A stretch of 7,568 nucleotides of DNA from a candidate division LCP-89 bacterium (lineage in GTDB: Bacteria > Electryoneota > B3-LCP), in assembly GCA_025774735.1 (NCBI GenBank), contig JALGZU010000291.1, positions 1 to 7,568 of the forward strand, in the 5' to 3' direction. The stretch's first letter is position 1. Each line of letters starts with the position of its first letter. This document shows positions 5,766 to 7,568 of this stretch, piece by piece. Both the position numbers and the translations under genes were made by a program. The notes beneath the pieces are model-generated. The model worked only from the letters and a program-made list of their open reading frames with translations, had not been told where the DNA came from and made no database searches.

Positions 5766-7568
5766 ATGAAGAACGCAGTCAGATGGATGATCGTCATCAC
5801 CGTATGCTTGCTCTCCGCGCACTTGGCCTGGGCCGCTACCAACGGCAAGGTTGCAGGTCGCGTGACGGATAAAGATACCGGTGATCCCTTACCCGCAGTC
5901 AATGTGGTCCTCGAAGGCACCACCTTGGGGGCGACCTCCGACTTGGATGGGAGGTATTTTATCCTTACCGTACCCCCGGGAAGATACTCAGTCAAGGCAT
6001 CCATGATGGGGTATAAGGACATGACCGTGCGTAACGTCCTCGTACAGACCGATCTGACCTCCTCCATCGACTTCGAACTCGAACCCACCATCCTCGAACT
6101 GGGTGAAGAAGTCGTCGTCGTGGCTGAGAGACCCCTGATCGAAAAGGACGTTACCGCAAGCCGCATGACGACCTCGGGAGCGAACCTGGCCCTCATGCCC
6201 GTCGATGAAGTGCAGGAAATCCTCGCTCTGACGCCCGGAGCCGTCGAAGAGGACGGCAACCTCCACATCCGCGGAGGCCGGAACCGGGAAATCGCTTACT
6301 TGATCGATGGCGCTCTGGTGGCCGACCCGGAGACCGGCGCCTTTGACAGTGACGTCCCCGAAATGGCACTGGAAGAGGTCTCCGTACAGACTGGTGGCTT
6401 CGGAGCCGAATACGGTTCCGCCCAATCCGGTGTCGTCAACATGATCCTGAAGGAGGGAGGTCCCAAGTACAGCGGCGCCTTCCGCATGAAAACCTCCGAC
6501 TTCAGCGGCAACCGCACCGACCCCTGGCACGAACAGCTCTGGAATGTCGAAGGGTCGTTCGGAGGCCCCGTTCCTTACACTGAGAACCTGCGCTTCTTCG
6601 CTTCCGGTGAGTGGTCCCGCAGTTATGGCCGCTTCCCCGGAGATGACGAAGAACCCCTCACCCTCCAGGGTAAATTGACCTACAACATAACTCCCAAAGT
6701 CAAACTGACCGCCAACGGCCTCTTCTACACCAATGACTACACCCAATTCGATCGCGGTACGTACGACTATAACCTCTACAGCCGCAGCACCTTCGAAGAC
6801 TTGAATCCCGACTTCAATCCCTCCACCAATCCCCTCCTCGTGGATGGGAGCGGCAATCCCTGGCAGGGAAACGGCCAGTTGGATAGTGAATGGAATGACA
6901 ACCATGGATACGGTCCCAATAGCGGTAATGGCACCTATGAAGAGGTCTGGATCGATACCGACAGTGACGGAGTGCTGGATACCAACGCCGAATGGAACGA
7001 CTTGAACGGCAACGGCGTGATGGATTCCGAAGATCTCAACAGTGACGGCGATCTGGACGGCTACGACATGATGGAGCACACGCCCGAGTTTAACGCCAAT
7101 TCCAACCAGTTCGGCATCACCCTGACCCACACTTTAAATGAGAAGACCTTTTACGAAGTCCGTCTGAGCCAGTATCGCACTTACCTCAAGTGGAACATCA
7201 TAGAAACCACCAACGAAGATCAGGATGGCGACGGCCGTTTTGACCACGGCGAAGACTTAAACGGCAACAACATCCTCGATCTCAACGAAGACATTAACGG
7301 CAACAACCTGTTGGAAATCTCAGAAGACCTGAACAATAACGGCCAGTTCGACTTCGAACTCGATTCCAACCACGACGGCATCCCTGATTACGGCTACGAT
7401 CTGGGTTTAGACGGACTGCCCTTCACCGGTGATCTGGGTGAAAACGATGGCCTGACCACCACCGAAGATATCGACGGCGACGGCCGCTTCGATGCCAACG
7501 AGGACCTGAACGGCAACGGTCTCTGGGATTGGATGGCATACGGACCCGGCGAGGATCTCTACGCCGAT
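5766..7568 (+). CDS. TonB-dependent outer-membrane receptor with CarboxypepD_reg-like domain and Asp-rich repeats (3' end cut off)
   Basis: 601 codons are open to the right edge. Residues 1-23 form a signal peptide (basic start, hydrophobic core MIVITVCLLSAHL, cleavage near AWA-A). Residues about 27-107 are a CarboxypepD_reg-like beta-sandwich (GKVAGRVTDKDTGDPLPAVN, then DGRYFI, PPGRYSVKA and GYKD). VVVVAERP (116-123) leads into a plug domain (about 130-235) with LTPGAVEEDGNLHIRGGR, AYLIDG and a GFGAEYGSAQSGVVN segment, all typical of TonB-dependent receptors. Beta-barrel strands follow from about 236 (FRMKTS, then WNVEGSFGGPVP and LRFFASGEWS). Residues 397-431 and 485-588 carry Asp/Asn/Gly-rich repeats that interrupt the barrel and probably sit in extracellular loops. 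The protein should import a substrate through the outer membrane using TonB energy; the substrate is unknown. It diverges from the nonulosonic acid operon, so a shared job is not established. The barrel end lies outside the window. Confidence 0.92.
   Translation, partial: MKNAVRWMIVITVCLLSAHLAWAATNGKVAGRVTDKDTGDPLPAVNVVLEGTTLGATSDLDGRYFILTVPPGRYSVKASMMGYKDMTVRNVLVQTDLTSSIDFELEPTILELGEEVVVVAERPLIEKDVTASRMTTSGANLALMPVDEVQEILALTPGAVEEDGNLHIRGGRNREIAYLIDGALVADPETGAFDSDVPEMALEEVSVQTGGFGAEYGSAQSGVVNMILKEGGPKYSGAFRMKTSDFSGNRTDPWHEQLWNVEGSFGGPVPYTENLRFFASGEWSRSYGRFPGDDEEPLTLQGKLTYNITPKVKLTANGLFYTNDYTQFDRGTYDYNLYSRSTFEDLNPDFNPSTNPLLVDGSGNPWQGNGQLDSEWNDNHGYGPNSGNGTYEEVWIDTDSDGVLDTNAEWNDLNGNGVMDSEDLNSDGDLDGYDMMEHTPEFNANSNQFGITLTHTLNEKTFYEVRLSQYRTYLKWNIIETTNEDQDGDGRFDHGEDLNGNNILDLNEDINGNNLLEISEDLNNNGQFDFELDSNHDGIPDYGYDLGLDGLPFTGDLGENDGLTTTEDIDGDGRFDANEDLNGNGLWDWMAYGPGEDLYAD
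6954..7058 (+). repeat. First block of DxNxDGxxD-type repeats in the receptor
   Basis: Three Asp-rich units are encoded here: DTDSDGVLD (residues 397-405), DLNGNGVMD (412-420) and DLNSDGDLD (423-431). Acidic or Asn residues at alternating positions followed by Gly resemble the calcium-coordinating loops of EF-hand, dockerin and thrombospondin type 3 repeats. Calcium binding is inferred from this pattern only. Confidence 0.6.
7218..7529 (+). repeat. Second, regular array of 12-residue (36-bp) Asp/Asn-rich repeats
   Basis: Units begin at residues 485, 497, 509, 521, 533, 545, 556, 568 and 580, so the step is 12 residues except one of 11. The consensus is roughly DxNGNGxxDxxE. Clear units are DQDGDGRFD, DLNGNNILD, DINGNNLLE, DLNNNGQFD, DSNHDGIPD, DIDGDGRFD and DLNGNGLWD; those at 545 and 556 are degenerate. 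At DNA level GAAGAC or GAGGAC followed by CTGAACGGCAAC-like words recur. This suggests expansion by tandem duplication of a calcium-loop-like module. Confidence 0.7.

Noticed and set aside
5738..6268. Minus-strand frame of 176 codons across the receptor start
   Set aside because: It covers the signal peptide and CarboxypepD_reg domain in antisense, is Ser/Thr/Arg-rich without motifs, and would overlap the well-supported receptor start and ribosome-binding site.
5988..7130. Long open frame of 380 codons on the minus strand opposite the receptor gene
   Set aside because: It is the antisense of a clearly coding TonB receptor. The Val/Ile/Gly-rich composition is the mirror of Asp/Asn codons (GAC, AAC read backwards), and no domain or ribosome-binding site is visible.

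Overview
The window looks like a bacterial chromosome fragment, probably from a Gram-negative lineage of the wider FCB group or an uncultured relative. The reasons are an outer-membrane TonB-dependent receptor with an N-terminal carboxypeptidase-regulatory-like domain and many Asp/Asn-rich 'DLNGNG'-type repeats, a housekeeping TTGACA/TATATT promoter, and moderately GC-rich coding DNA beside an AT-richer intergenic region. The phylum assignment is inference; there is no rRNA or marker gene here.

Positions 1-4885 hold a tight leftward (minus-strand) operon for a sialic-acid-like nonulosonic acid. In order of transcription it contains a divergent NeuB-family synthase (4885-3887), a canonical NeuB-type synthase (3861-2836), a NeuC-type hydrolysing NDP-HexNAc 2-epimerase (2839-1664), a NeuD-type left-handed beta-helix acyltransferase (1662-1000), and a protein with features of a NodB-like carbohydrate deacetylase (998 to beyond the left edge). 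Junctions are 25 nt, a 4-nt ATGA overlap, 1 nt and 1 nt. NeuC should free a ManNAc-type sugar from its nucleotide, and NeuB should condense it with phosphoenolpyruvate to a nine-carbon acid. NeuD and the deacetylase-like protein could alter acyl groups. The activating CMP-sugar synthetase is not in the window. NeuC makes a sialic or legionaminic type product more likely than pseudaminic acid, but sequence alone does not settle which.

Positions 4886-5765 are a roughly 880-bp divergent intergenic region. It holds a near-perfect sigma70 promoter for the leftward operon (4991-4963), several inverted repeats, an AT-rich tract, and a short signal-peptide-like reading frame that may be a gene remnant. 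I found no convincing gene, tRNA or riboswitch.

From 5766 to the right edge, and continuing beyond it, runs a rightward TonB-dependent receptor gene (601 codons visible): signal peptide, CarboxypepD_reg-like domain, plug, start of the barrel, and two blocks of Asp/Asn/Gly-rich repeats with a 12-residue period that resemble calcium-binding loops.

The points most worth following up are the two adjacent NeuB paralogues, one with changed active-site positions, the deacetylase-like protein encoded directly after neuD, and the putative Ca-binding repeat array inside a TonB receptor.
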